From: Caprimulgus europaeus
Taxonomy: Eukaryota; Chordata; Aves; Caprimulgiformes; Caprimulgidae
Direction: 5' to 3'
Assembly (NCBI GenBank): GCA_907165065.1
Contig: OU015524.1
Location: 35,531,295 to 35,595,294, forward strand
Length of the DNA: 64,000 nt
The notes beneath the pieces are model-generated. The model saw only the letters and a list, made by a program, of their open reading frames with translations, was not told the origin of the DNA and did not search any database. Positions 51,592 through 62,632 of the stretch are shown piece by piece. A program made the position numbers and the translations under genes. Within the stretch, counting starts at the first letter, position 1, and each line of letters begins with the position of its first letter.

Positions 51592-53105
51592 CTGTACCCA
51601 GCAGTACTGAGGGAGCTGGCAGAAGTGCTCACCAAGCCCTTTTTCCATCATTTATCAGCACTTCCTGCTAACCAGAAAGGTCTGAGTTGACTGGAAGTTA
51701 GCAAATATGATGCCCATCTATAAGAAGGGCCAGAAGGAGGATTCATGGAAGTATAGCCAAGAACTCAGTGCCAGGGAAGGTTATGGAGCAGACCATCTTG
51801 AGTGCCATCATGTGGCATCTACACAACAACTATGTGATCAAGCCCAGTCAGCATGGGTTTATGAAAGGCAGGTCCTGCTTGGCTAACCTGATCTCTTTCT
51901 AGAACATGGTGACCCACTTGGTGGAGGAGGGAAAGGCTGTCGATGTTGTCTACTTACACTTTAGCAAACCATTTGACACCGTTTCCCACAGCATTCTTCT
52001 AGAGAAACTGGCTGCTCATGGCTTGGACAGGTGTCCTCTCTGCAGGGTGGAAAACTGGCTGGATTGCCAAGCCCAAAGAGTTGTGGTGAATGGGGTTAAA
52101 ACCAGCTGGCAGCTGGTCACAAGTGGCATTCCCCAGGGCTCAGTACTGGGAACAGGTCTGTTCAATATCCTTATCAATGATCTGGGCAAGGGGATTGAGT
52201 GTACCCTCAGTAAGTTTGCAGATGACACGAAGTTGGGTGGAAGCATTGATCTGCTTGAGGGTAGGAAGTCTCTACAGAGGGACCTGGACAGGCTGGATCC
52301 ATGGGTCAAGGCCAATTGTAAAAGGTTCAACAAGGCTGAGTGCCAAGTCCTGCACTTGGGTCACAACCACCACATGCAATGCTACAGGCTTGGGGAAGAG
52401 TGGCTAGATTGCTGCCTGGCAGAAAAGAGCCTGGGGGTGCTGGTTGACAGCTGGCTGAACCTGAGCCAGCAGTGTGCCCAGGTGGCCAAGGCAGCCAACA
52501 GCATCCTGGCCTGTATCAGAAATAGTGTGGCCAGCAGGACCAGGGAAGTGATTGCCCCCTGTACTCAGCATTAGTGAGGCTGCACCTTGAATACTGTGTC
52601 CAGTTTTGGGGCCTCTCAATGTACAAGAAGGACATTGAGACTCTAGAGTGTGTCCAGAGAAGGTCAACAAAGCTGGTGAAGGGGCTGGAGAACAAGCCTT
52701 GTGAGGAGTGGCTGAGGGAACTGTGGTTGTTTAGTTTGGAGAAAAGGAGGCTCAGGGGAGACCTTATCACTCTCTATCGCTACCTGAAAGGAAGGTGTAG
52801 CAACATGGACGTCAGTCTCTTCTCCCAAGTAAGAAGTGATAGGACAAGAAGAAACAACTTCAAGTTGCACCAGGGGAGGTTTAGATTGGATATTAGGAAA
52901 AACTTCTTCACCAAAAGTGTTGTCAAGCATTGGAACAGGCTGCCCAGGGAAGCAGCAGAGTCACCATCCCTAGAGGTATTTAAAAGCCATGTAGATGTTG
53001 TGTGTAGAAACATGGTTTAGAGGTGGACTTGGCAGTGTTAGGTTTATGGCTGGACTTGACAATCTTAAAGGTCTTTTTCAACTGAAAAAATTCTATGATT
53101 CTATA
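51592..53105 (+). mobile_element. CR1 retrotransposon, 5'-truncated, older subfamily, plus strand
   Basis: It begins near CAGCAGTACTGAGGGAGCTGG, which corresponds to VLRELAEV in the other copies, and ends AAATTCTATGATTCTAT (as ACTGAAAAAATTCTATGATT). The order of reverse transcriptase and C-terminal ORF2 segments is intact. Sequence and 3' tail differ from the 26/59-kb pair, so it is another CR1 subfamily. It lies antisense to LTBP1 and 1 kb before a further decayed CR1 in the same orientation. Confidence 0.92.
51906..53020 (+). pseudogene. CR1 ORF2 reverse transcriptase fragment in two frames
   Basis: Frame one (51906-52574, 222 codons) contains [13 protein letters not shown] at 51951 onward, GIPQGSVLG and FADDTKLGG (52215 onward). 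Frame two (52574-53020, 148 codons) contains [26 protein letters not shown] and [10 protein letters not shown]. The two overlap by one base, so one indel near 52560 separates them. The first palm motif has His in place of the catalytic Asp (TTA CAC), which alone should abolish polymerase activity. It is non-functional. Confidence 0.9.
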
Positions 53106-54137
53106 AATGCTTTTCAAGTCCATTAGGGAGAAATCAATAACCTGAGGGATAATAGGGTATGCTACTGTTCCTTGCAGTAGGTTTCTTGTTAAAAGCATTG
53201 TTTGAAGGCACCTTAGAACCCATTCCAAATAGCCCACAATGTAAAATTAACTTTCCTGATTTTCCCTGTAGCCACCTTGCATTAGTGAACCTGTAACAAG
53301 TACACCATGAGTTCATCACATGCTCGAAACCTATACGGAAGGGATACAGTCTGTCAGCTTAACACTGCAGACGGACTGTCAGTTTTCCACCTCTCTGACA
53401 CAAACCAGCAGGCTCAAGAGCTGCTGGAAAAACCTCACCTCTGACTGCTGGAGTTAAATCCTGAAAAGCAGTAACACTCCAATGTTGCAAAGCACATGGT
53501 GTCAATACAAGCTCACAGAATTTTCATCTTAGAATAAATCAAACAGCCATGACACTGGGCTCTAGAATGGCAGAATCTAGTAGCCTGTGACTTACAGACA
53601 AAAGCTCTGAAGCCCAAGGTGTTGCTATGGTTGTGACTTAACAGTGTAGTCATGGGTCACTCCAATAAGGATTTGTTCAGATCCCTCCATACACCCAGTA
53701 TCCTCAAGTATATACTTAGGTCTGTCAGCTCTGAGCACACATACATGCATGTGCCTAAAATCACAGAGTAAATCCCAAGTTGTACTGAGAACAGAAAAAA
53801 ATTAGATTTAAGAATATTAATATAGAATATTTTGCCTAGAATAAAAAATATTAATTTTCCAAGTTATCACTGGAATTACAGTTCAGTTGCTTCTAGCTCC
53901 TTGGTGTAGCCCAAGAGAAGAGATGGTCTCTCCTCCTGAAGAAGTTAAGTTCCTGGCGTTGAAGGGAAAGAGCATCACCAACAGAGAATGAAAACAACCA
54001 AACTACAACTTTCAGAAGTTAAAATGTCATCACAGACTTTCTAGATTTAGCCTGGATTAAAGTTTTTTGTTTTGTTTGTTCACAGTTTGTTTGACTTCTG
54101 TGATGAGATGAGTAGCCCAGTGCATTAAAGGAGCATG
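53106..54137 (-). other. LTBP1: Intron sequence between two CR1 copies
   Basis: AT-rich intron of about 1 kb. No gene or further repeat is recognised. Confidence 0.5.
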
Positions 54138-55243
54138 ATGAATGTTTTTAATCTGGACTTTAGCAAGGCATTTGACACAGTTGTCTCCTTATGTAAAAAT
54201 TGGTGAAATACGGATAACTGGATTATAAAGTGGGTGTAGAAACTGTCTGTCTGAACAGGTAGTATTCAGTGATAAAAAAAATCTAACTCACAGGAGGTTA
54301 AGTGGGTAACTACCTGTTTCCTTACAGGCTGATACTGGGACCCATATGGTTGGACAACTTTATTAATGACCCAGAGAAGGAAAAAAGCAGTCTCAGCATT
54401 TATACAGACAATTCACATTTGGAGGACTGATTGTTATATGGGAGTGCTGAGGGATTTTGTCAGGCTGGAGAAACGGGCTCACAAAGTTCAAAGGCAAACA
54501 CAAGGTCCTGTACCTGAGATACAGCAACTCAGTGTAAGAGTATGGGTTTGGCACTGAAATAGCTGGAAAGCAGCCCTGCAAAAAGTGACCTGTGGGTCCT
54601 GGTGGACAAGTTGAATACAAGTCAGTAGTATGCCCCCACGTGAAGAATGCCAATCACATATTGGGCTGCATTAGCAACAGCACAGCCAAGCAGGACAAGG
54701 AAATGATTATTGCCTCTATCTGACACTTGCAAGACTGCATCCCAAGTACTGTGTCCAGTTATGGTCTCCCCAGATTAAGAAGGATATTGACACAGTTGAG
54801 CAAATCCACCAGAGGGCCACCAAGACTGTCACAGACTGGAGCACACAGTCTATGGGGGGAAATTGAGGGAGGTTAAGTTAGTTCAGCTCAAAGAAAAGGC
54901 AGCTCAAGGGAGTGATATTGCAATCTACAACTGCCTCTTAGAATATATAAAGACAACTGAGCCAAACTTCTTGTAGACATACAGCAAAAAGACAAACAAT
55001 CAATGTGGAACACTGGAAATTTCAACTAGATAAGGAGAATTATGTTTTGGTTTTTTCTGAGGGTGGTCAAAGACTGCAACAGGTGTCCAGAGATACTGTG
55101 AGATCCTCAACCTTGCAGCCTTGAAAATGGTCAAAGCTCAACCCCATAAAATGTCAAGCAACCTCTTCTAGGTGATCCCACTTTAAGCAGAGGGTTGGAC
55201 CAGATTACCCTCCTATTTCCAACCTAAATTTTTCTATGCTTCT
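54138..55243 (+). mobile_element. Decayed CR1 retrotransposon, plus strand
   Basis: It starts at TTAATCTGGACTTTAGCAAGGCATTTGACACAG, which is the LDFSKAFDT motif, and ends GGTTGGACCAGATTACCCTCC...TTTCTATGCTTCTA. Between them lie the landmarks GATACTGGGACCCATATGGTTGGACAAC, GTGGACAAGTTGAATACAAGTCAG and GTACTGTGTCCAGTTATGGTCTCCC. No long frame remains and indels are frequent. It is more decayed than the copy at 51.6-53.1 kb but much less than the relics at 10 and 45 kb. The 63-codon frame at 54366-54557 is a fragment in a wrong frame. Confidence 0.85.
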
Positions 55244-58200
55244 AACACCAACACTACCCCAAAGTCCTTGCTTTCCTTAAAAAAAGTTTCCTTTAAAAAA
55301 ACCAAAACAAAACCAAGTCATAATATTTTTTGATAGAAGTCTAATCTTCCATCAAAATAAGGTTCTATAAAGTATTTTTAAATAGACCTCACATTAAGTT
55401 CAAGTGCAGGGCTCTTCTAACTAAAAAGTAGTGAAGTTTCACTTGCTCTGTGCATCTTTAGTACAAAAATTGTCATAATGGTGATGAAAATGGATGTGCT
55501 TCAGAAATATTTGCTCTCACACTAGCTATTAACGTTCAAAAATATTTCTCTAATCTTTTTTCAGACCACCACCTGGTCAGTCATCGTATCTCAGAACCAC
55601 GTTTTAAAAAATAAATTACATACAGTCAAAGATATAGAAGTGAACCAGTATGCAGGACATAAAATAACTAAAAAAGCAGCTCTCGCAGCTCTCAGCCAAG
55701 AGTTTGCACAACACAAGCAATAATCTTTACAGATTATTTTACATATACATGTAAATCTGTAACTTACAATTGTAGATTCTATAAAGAATACATTCCTTTT
55801 TCAGTTACAACTGTCCTACTTTGCTGATTTCAGTAGAGTCACAAAAGCATGCCCAACTTCTCTCAAGTTAGTTGGCTGGTTTTTAAGGGTTTTGGGGGTT
55901 TTTTTTGTTTTTTCTCTCCAATTTAAATTCACATTTATCTCACATTAATTAGTAACAATTAGGGAACTATTGGAAAAATTACCACATCCTTGAACAAACA
56001 AAAAAAAACAACCAAAAAACATTTTGAAGACAGGTTGATAGGTTCACTAAAATTAGCAGATGGTATGCCTGCCAGTAAGAGCATGGGACTAGACCCAGTG
56101 ATCCAGGAGCACCAGTTTCGAAGGGACCTCTGAAGAAACATTTCTAGGTGCAGACACACGAGTAAGCCCAAATCTGTCACGTAAAGTCTGTTCATCCACC
56201 CCCCTCCTCTGATGAGCTTTGCTTTGCCCAACACAAAAGCAAACTTTCAAATTTCATCAACAACTGCCTCCAAAAAGGCTGAAGGAGCAATGCTGTGACA
56301 CTTCAGTGTATTATTGAGCTCCAGCTGGTTGATCCTGTACTCATTCTGGTGACCATTTCCAAAACTGTACCAGAAAGTTCCCCTAAAAAAAAAAATTCTG
56401 CTCCCACAGCTGGTAAATGCAGAAAACCAAGCTGCTGGAGCTATACTGTTGCCAACAAGTGAGAGAATGAGATGTGAAAGGGAGACCCAGAGTTACTGGA
56501 GAGCTATCACAGGAATTCAGGACCACAAAGCACGTCTGTTATTGAGATCAGAATTCCCAACAGGTCCCAGTAAAAAGCAGATTATAGTTTCTGAGATACC
56601 ACTTGTTTTCAATTACAGCCACCTACATCTGCTAACATTCTTCTGAGATGAGACCTTGTACTTGATAATATCCATCTTCAGCCCAGGGCTATGACAGGCT
56701 TTGCTAATGCTAAGTGCCTGCATTCTAAATCCAGGAAATTAATCTCTCTCTAGGTTTCCTTCTGCTCAGCACCACATTCTTCAAAAAAAGATCTCTAGGA
56801 ATAAATTCCCTGCTTCACTAAATATCATTGCCACCATGATCCTAAGAAAACACACAAGAACACATCTCAATAACTGAAGCTGGAAAAGTCGCATCCATAT
56901 ACAAAACAGAAAAAAAATGACAGAGGGTGGCAAAACAGAAGTGCTGTAGAGACAAGCCTCCTCTAGGAGCTTATTTTGGTGTTCCAGGTTGGGTTCTGCC
57001 CTGACTCTCACCAATCCCTGACAGCTTTGTATAGCAAGTGTGTAGATCAGCACATCAACTGCACTGACAATGGATGATTCCACTCTTGCCACAGCCTTCC
57101 CTATGTTTCTAGTAGCGGGAACAGAAAAAAGCCATTACAGAAATATCTGGGCAGCCTCACACAACATATGAGATCACAAAACTTTCAAAGAGAACTGTAG
57201 CAGGAACTAACCCTTTTGCTGTGTGCCAATGGTAGAGATCTGACCTCAGAATGATCTTTCAGCCCCATAAATTGTCCTAATGCTCTACATGAGAACTACT
57301 GCTAGCACCCATTTCAACAGTTGTATCTAAACATCCACCTTCTGCTGCTGCACTTTATACAACTGCTTTGGTTTGTGAAACAATCATTTCCTCTCCGTCT
57401 CCTGCTCCTATGTCTGGGTCCTGCCAAGGCTGTAGGTTGACTTTCTCACGACTCCAAAGACTCAGTTTTCCATTTTCCCACTTTATTACTTGCTGGCTGA
57501 AATAGACTTATCTCCATATGATCTCAAAAGACTAACAGTCCTATCTACCTGAAAAGGTCTCTTTACATCTAGGAGAAAACCCTTAGGCTGAGAAGGGTCA
57601 CAAAAACAGCAAAGCCCACCTGGGTTAACACTGCATATGGAAGCATGCAGGGGCACTTTGGATAGCAGATATCAGACGACTTTTTGTTAGTCTGAAGTTG
57701 CTTCCTTTACATCTGGGATATTGTCTCATGCAAACGAGAACTGAGATTTTGGTGAAGCATATCATGCTGTAGGTACACTCTAGAAACACTTTGAGGATCA
57801 TAGCCTGACAGCTATGACAGTAGCACAGAATATCACCAGTTTATCATCTTCTCTTTTCATTCAAGAGGAACCCTTTATCCCTGGACTCTGCTTTTCCAGG
57901 AATAATGGAAAATATCCACACAGCTTTTAAGCACAATTTCAGAGTGCTTGGAAAACAACAGATTTTTTTCAGGCAAGAATAAACCATTTTTTTTTTTTTT
58001 TAAAGTATATTTTACTACCCAGTTTGGACAACTGGCTTTTCTCACAACAGGAAGAAGAATTCCTTGAAAACGCTTCTGTGTGAAAGAAGGAAGAAAGAAA
58101 GAGAAAGACACACAGTACATTCTACAGGAATCAGTACTGATGAGACAGGAATTGTCTGGCCTCTTTGTACTGATTTGCTATACTGCACTTCATGAGGCTA

Positions 58201-59144
58201 AGCAGAGAAGCCAAATGCTGAGGATTAGCAGTTCTGCTGGTCTGGATGGGAGAGAGCAGAAAAAAAAGTCTGCTGATTTTAGTCACTTCAATAACCCTTG
58301 CTTCACTGAAAAGAACACAACTGCACTCAGAGTACTATAAAATTATTAAAATTGGGTAGCAATTTGTCTGTCCTTTAAGACTGTGGATGTATTTGTTCCT
58401 GAAATCAACTCTGCCCCATCTTCTACCTTTCTCAAAGAACATACTGGCATAGGGTTTAGAACTCCAAGGGAACTCAGGTAAATTTCTCTTCTTATTACAC
58501 AAGACATGTATGAAGCCAGTTTTTCTTGTGGCTCCACAGTTAAGTGAACTAGGACAAAAGCAAAAGGAATTGGAAGGGTTTAGGAGAAAGAATCTGATAA
58601 AGAGATTACCAGACAACCCTAAATGTCACTGGCAGTGCCTGCTGATCTCTATTCTCAGATGTAGCTTTGAAGAGGTGTGGCAGGATGTACTCTGTTGTCA
58701 GGAGTGAATAACTACTCAGGTGCAGACTTAAATAAACACACACCACCCTTCCACATTCATTTTTATAGTTTTGGCCACAGGAAAACACAGTTTATTTCCC
58801 AGTCCTGATTATCTTGCTCTGGAGGCTAAAAGCAAGACAGACTGCACTCTGCTTACAGCTAACCAAAAGCAAGAGCTGTTACAGGACAGAAACACTTTTT
58901 GTTACTGACTTGAAACTGGAAGGACAGTAGGTGCTGCAGACAATTTAAACTCTCCACATTCAACATGATTGCCACCCCCCTGTGTATCTCACTCCCCCCA
59001 TATCAAATGCAGCCCTGAAACAAATTAAAGTCAGACACATTAACAAAACCAACATTATAATTGAAGGAATGTCAGACTCACTTGAAGTATTTAAACTACT
59101 GAAAATATCAAAGTCTGGCTAAGTCACCAGCCACTGAAGAAGCA
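55244..59144 (-). other. LTBP1: LTBP1 intron A-B, part before the largest CR1: no gene seen
   Basis: About 3.9 kb. A T/G-rich low-complexity tract lies at 55878-55913, an A/C tract near 55293-55315, and a T-run near 57987-58001. No exon or RNA gene is recognised. Confidence 0.5.
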
Positions 59145-61840
59145 TAGCATGGCTATGTCCTTCTCAGGAAAGACAGGCCAGCAAGGCGAGATGGTGGAGT
59201 TGCTCTTTACATGAGAGAGCAACTGCAGTGTATTGAGATCTGTCCAGGGGCAGATGAGGAACGAGTTGAGAGTCTGTGGGTGAAAACTAAGGGGCAGGCT
59301 GGTATGGGTGATACTGTTGTGGGTGTCTATTACAGGCCACCAGATCAGGGTGAGGAAGTTGATGAGGCCTTCTACAGACAGCTGAGAGCAGCCTCGCAAT
59401 CCCAGGCCCTGGTTGTTGTGGGGGATTTTAACTACCCTGATGTTTGCTGGAGAGACTACTCAGCCAGCCACCCACAGTCCAGGAGGTTCCTCCAGTGCAT
59501 CCATGATAACTTCCTGATGCAAAGGGTGGATGAACTAACTAGGAGGGGAGTGACGCTGGGATCTAATCCTCACTAACAAGGAGGGTCTGGTTGAAGCCGT
59601 AAAGGTTGAGGACTGCCTGGGCTGCAGCAACCATGAGACAGTGAAGTTCAGGATCTCCTGTGGCAGGAACAGATTTCCAAGCAGAATTGCAACCCTGGAC
59701 CTCAGAAGGGCCAACTTTGGCCTTTTCAAGCAATTGTTAGGGGAAATCCCATGGGAAAGGGTACTCGAAGGTGAAGGGGCCCAAGATAGCTGGTTAACAT
59801 TCAGGGACTGCTTCTTCCAAGCTCAAGATCGAAGCATCCTGATATGTAGGAAGTCAAGGAAGGGAGCCAGGAGACCTGCTTGGTTAAACAGGGAAGTGCT
59901 GGGCAAACTCAAGTGGAAGAGGAGAGTTTACAGATCATGGAAGGAGGGGCTGGCCACTTGGGAAGAATATAAGGATGTCGTCAGAGGATGTAGGGAGGCA
60001 ACTACGAAAGCCAAGGCCTCCTTAGAATTAGACCTTGCCAGAGGGGTCAAGGATAACAGGAAGAGCTTCTGCAAATACATAGCAGATAAAACTAACACTA
60101 GAGGCAATGTAGGCCCACTGATGAATGAGGTGGGTGCCCTGGAGACAGAGGATATGGAGAAGGCTGAGTTACTGAATGCCTTCTTTGCCTCTGTCTACTC
60201 TGCCGGAAGCTGTCCTGAGGAGCCCCGGACCCCTGAGGCCCCAGAGGGAGTCAGGACAATGGAGGAGTTTGCCTCAGTCGATGAGGACTGGGTCAGGGAC
60301 CAAGTAAGCAACCTGGACATCCATAAATCTATGGGTCCAGATGGGATGCACCCACTGGTGTTGAGGGAGCTGGCTGAAGTCATTGCTAGACCACTCTCCA
60401 TCATCTTTGCTAAGTCGTGGGGAACGGGAGAGGTGCCTGAGGACTGGAGGAAGGCAAATGTCACTGCAATCTTCAAAAAGGGCAAGAAGGAGGACCCGGG
60501 TAACTACAGACCGGTCAGCCTCACCTCCATCCCTGGGAAGGTGATGGAAAGACTTATCCTTGGTGCCATCTCTAGGCATATCAAGGATAAGAGGGTCATT
60601 AGGGGCAGTCAGCACGGCTTCACCAAGGGGAAGTCGTGCTTGACCAACCTTCTAGACTTTTATGAAAACACAACGAGGTGGCTGGATGATGGCAGAGCAG
60701 TGGATGTGGTCTATCTTGATTTCAGCAAAGCATTTGACACGGTCTCCCACAGCATCCTCGCTACCAAATTGAGGAAGTGGGAATTAGAAGATAGTAGTAG
60801 GACTATTAACTGGCTGGTGGGAAGAAGCCAGAGAGTGGTGGTCAATGGCACAGAGTCTAGTTCTAGTTGGAGACCTGTGTCTAGTGGAGTCCCTCAGGGG
60901 TCGGTACTAGCACCAGTTTTATTCAACATATTCATCAATGACCTGGATGAGGGAATTGAATGCACTGTCAGCAAGTTTGCTGATGACACAAAGCTGGGAG
61001 GAGTGGCTGACACAGCAGAGGGCTGTGCTGCCATCCAGAGAGACCTGGACAGGCTGGAGAGTTGGGAAGGGAAAAACTTAATGAAATACAATAAGGGCAA
61101 GTGTAGGGTGTTGCACCTGGGCAGGAACAACCCCAGGTTCCAGTATAGGTTGGGAGATGATCTCCTAGAGAGCAGTGTAGGGAAAAGGGATCTGGGAGTC
61201 CTGGTGGACAGCAGGATGGCCATGAGCCAGCACTGTGCCCTTGTGGCCAGGAAGGCCAATGGCATCCTGAGGTGCATTAGAAGGGGGGTGGTTAGTAGGT
61301 CAAGAGAGGTTCTCCTTCCCCTCTACTCTGCCCTGGTGAGGCCACATCTGGAATATTGTGTCCAGTTCTGGGCCCCACAGTTCAAGAAGGACAGGGAGCT
61401 GCTTGAGAGAGTCACCAAGATGATGAAGGGAGTGGAGCATCTCCCTTATGAGGAAAGGCTGAGGGAGCTGGGCCTCTTTAGCTTGGAGGAGAGGAGGCTG
61501 AGGGGTGAGCTCATTAATGTTTATAAATATATGAAGGGTGAGTGTCAGGAGGATGGAGCCAGGCTCTTCACAGTGATGACCAATGATAGGACAAGGGGCA
61601 ATGGGTGTAAGCTGGAACACAGGAGGTTCCGCTTAAATTTGAGAAGGAACTTCTTTACTGTGAGGGTAACAGAGCACTGGAACAGGCTGCCCAGGGAGGT
61701 TGTGGAGTCTCCTTCTCTGGAGACATTCAAGACCCGCCTGGACGCCTTCCTGTGTGAACTCATCTAGGTGTTCCTGCTCCGGCAGGGGGATTAGACTGGA
61801 TGATCTTTCGAGGTCCCTTCCAATCCCCAACATTCTGTGA
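59145..61840 (+). mobile_element. CR1 retrotransposon, longest copy in the window, plus strand
   Basis: It starts near ATGGCTATGTCCTTCTCAGGAAAG, inside the endonuclease, and ends CAATCCCCAACATTCTGTGA, a single 3' repeat unit. It is about 2.7 kb, so it lacks ORF1, the 5' untranslated promoter and the start of ORF2. From 59865 it closely matches the copy at 26438-28440. The reading frame is nearly intact, so insertion is recent relative to the other elements. It lies antisense to LTBP1 about 0.5 kb from exon A, within the intron that follows it. No target-site duplication is evident. Confidence 0.95.
59160..61767 (+). pseudogene. CR1 ORF2 endonuclease-reverse transcriptase, one frameshift, otherwise open
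   Basis: ORF2 of CR1 makes the endonuclease and reverse transcriptase that mobilise the element. The first piece, up to 59576, has endonuclease motifs GGVALYMREQ, VVGVYYRPPDQ and VVVGDFNYPDVCWRD. An extra G in the G-run at about 59558-59560 shifts the frame. The rest runs open from there to TAG at 61765-61767, about 735 codons. It includes CSNHE (59623 onward), [22 protein letters not shown] (60712 onward), [17 protein letters not shown] (60976 onward) and the C-terminal [18 protein letters not shown]. The endonuclease SDH motif reads SNH. Relative to the 26-kb copy there is an in-frame loss near 61410 (VQRRA region), a six-base duplication near 60861 and compensating indels near 60785. It is unlikely to be active because the 5' end is missing. 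Confidence 0.92.
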
Positions 61841-62343
61841 AAAAAATTCTCCAACAAGGTGTTTCTGTGCTACCTATGATAGGCAGACACAATCCTGAAC
61901 CTCAAATGCAAGCAAGCAGAAGCATACACTGTAGTAAAAACATACACACCTGTTTTAAAAGAGAAAATATAATGCAAATAGAAGAAACCAGAATGGAACA
62001 CAAGCACCAAATCTTAACTCTCCTCAGTTATATTGAAATTCCATGACAAGGCAAAAAGCAAAAAGTCACTAGCGTAAATTAAGAATAACTCCTCTGAAAT
62101 TAGTACAGCATTGTCACTCTAAGGAAAATAAAGCTGACTGATACTAAAGGGTGTTCGGTTCAGGTGAGAGTGGCTCATAAGTAATAAAAGTTTAAAAATC
62201 CACTCTAATTTGACAATTAAAATAAAAAGTTCTTAAAAAATTCTGTGTAAGTTTCCAATTATGATTATTTTAAAACACTTGCAAGGAACAGTGTTTTATA
62301 AATTTAACATACTGGATTTTTTGAAAGCAAAGAAAACACTTAC
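61841..62343 (-). other. LTBP1: LTBP1 intron A-B, segment next to the exon A donor
   Basis: AT-rich intron immediately after the exon A donor GTAAGT. No gene is seen. The short plus frame at 61837-62046 is unsupported. Confidence 0.6.
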
Positions 62344-62632
62344 TGTGGTTGCATTTGCTGAGGTATTCCAACAGGAGGCTTTTGCTTGATGGTGAATGCC
62401 ATCTGAGTCATAGGGCCAGTCTTTGGTGGGACCTGCACCTTCTGAGGGAAGGTCTGCTGGGCAGCCTGCTGGGGTATGGGCCATGGGGGAACAACAGGGC
62501 TCCGGCCTCCAGCGGAAGATGTGTCTTGCATGACTGTATCCTCACAGGAATTACCTTTTGTTCCTGGTTTACAGACACAAAGCTGAGGTCGCAGGCACAT
62601 CCCTCCGTTTTGGCATGGTGGTGCACAGTTAG
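62344..62632 (-). CDS. LTBP1: LTBP1 internal exon A: first EGF-like module plus Pro/Gln-rich linker (long isoform)
   Basis: LTBP1 is a secreted matrix glycoprotein that covalently holds the latent TGF-beta complex and anchors it in fibrillin-rich matrix. Read on the minus strand, this exon encodes a six-cysteine EGF-like module, with cysteines spaced as in CAPPC, GMC, QLCVC and NSC. It lacks the acidic residues of calcium-binding EGF modules. About 65 residues of Pro/Gln/Ser-rich linker follow, ending in PQQMQPQ. The wording CQNGGMCLRPQLCVCKPGTK matches what I know of vertebrate LTBP1. The acceptor is a pyrimidine-rich TTTTCTTAG just upstream of 62632 and the donor is GTAAGT at 62343-62338. 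The exon is 289 bp, entered in phase 1 and left in phase 2, and it joins exon B in frame. It belongs to LTBP1L only, because the short isoform starts downstream at exon C. LTBP paralogues are the alternative, but the linker sequence fits LTBP1 best. Confidence 0.95.
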
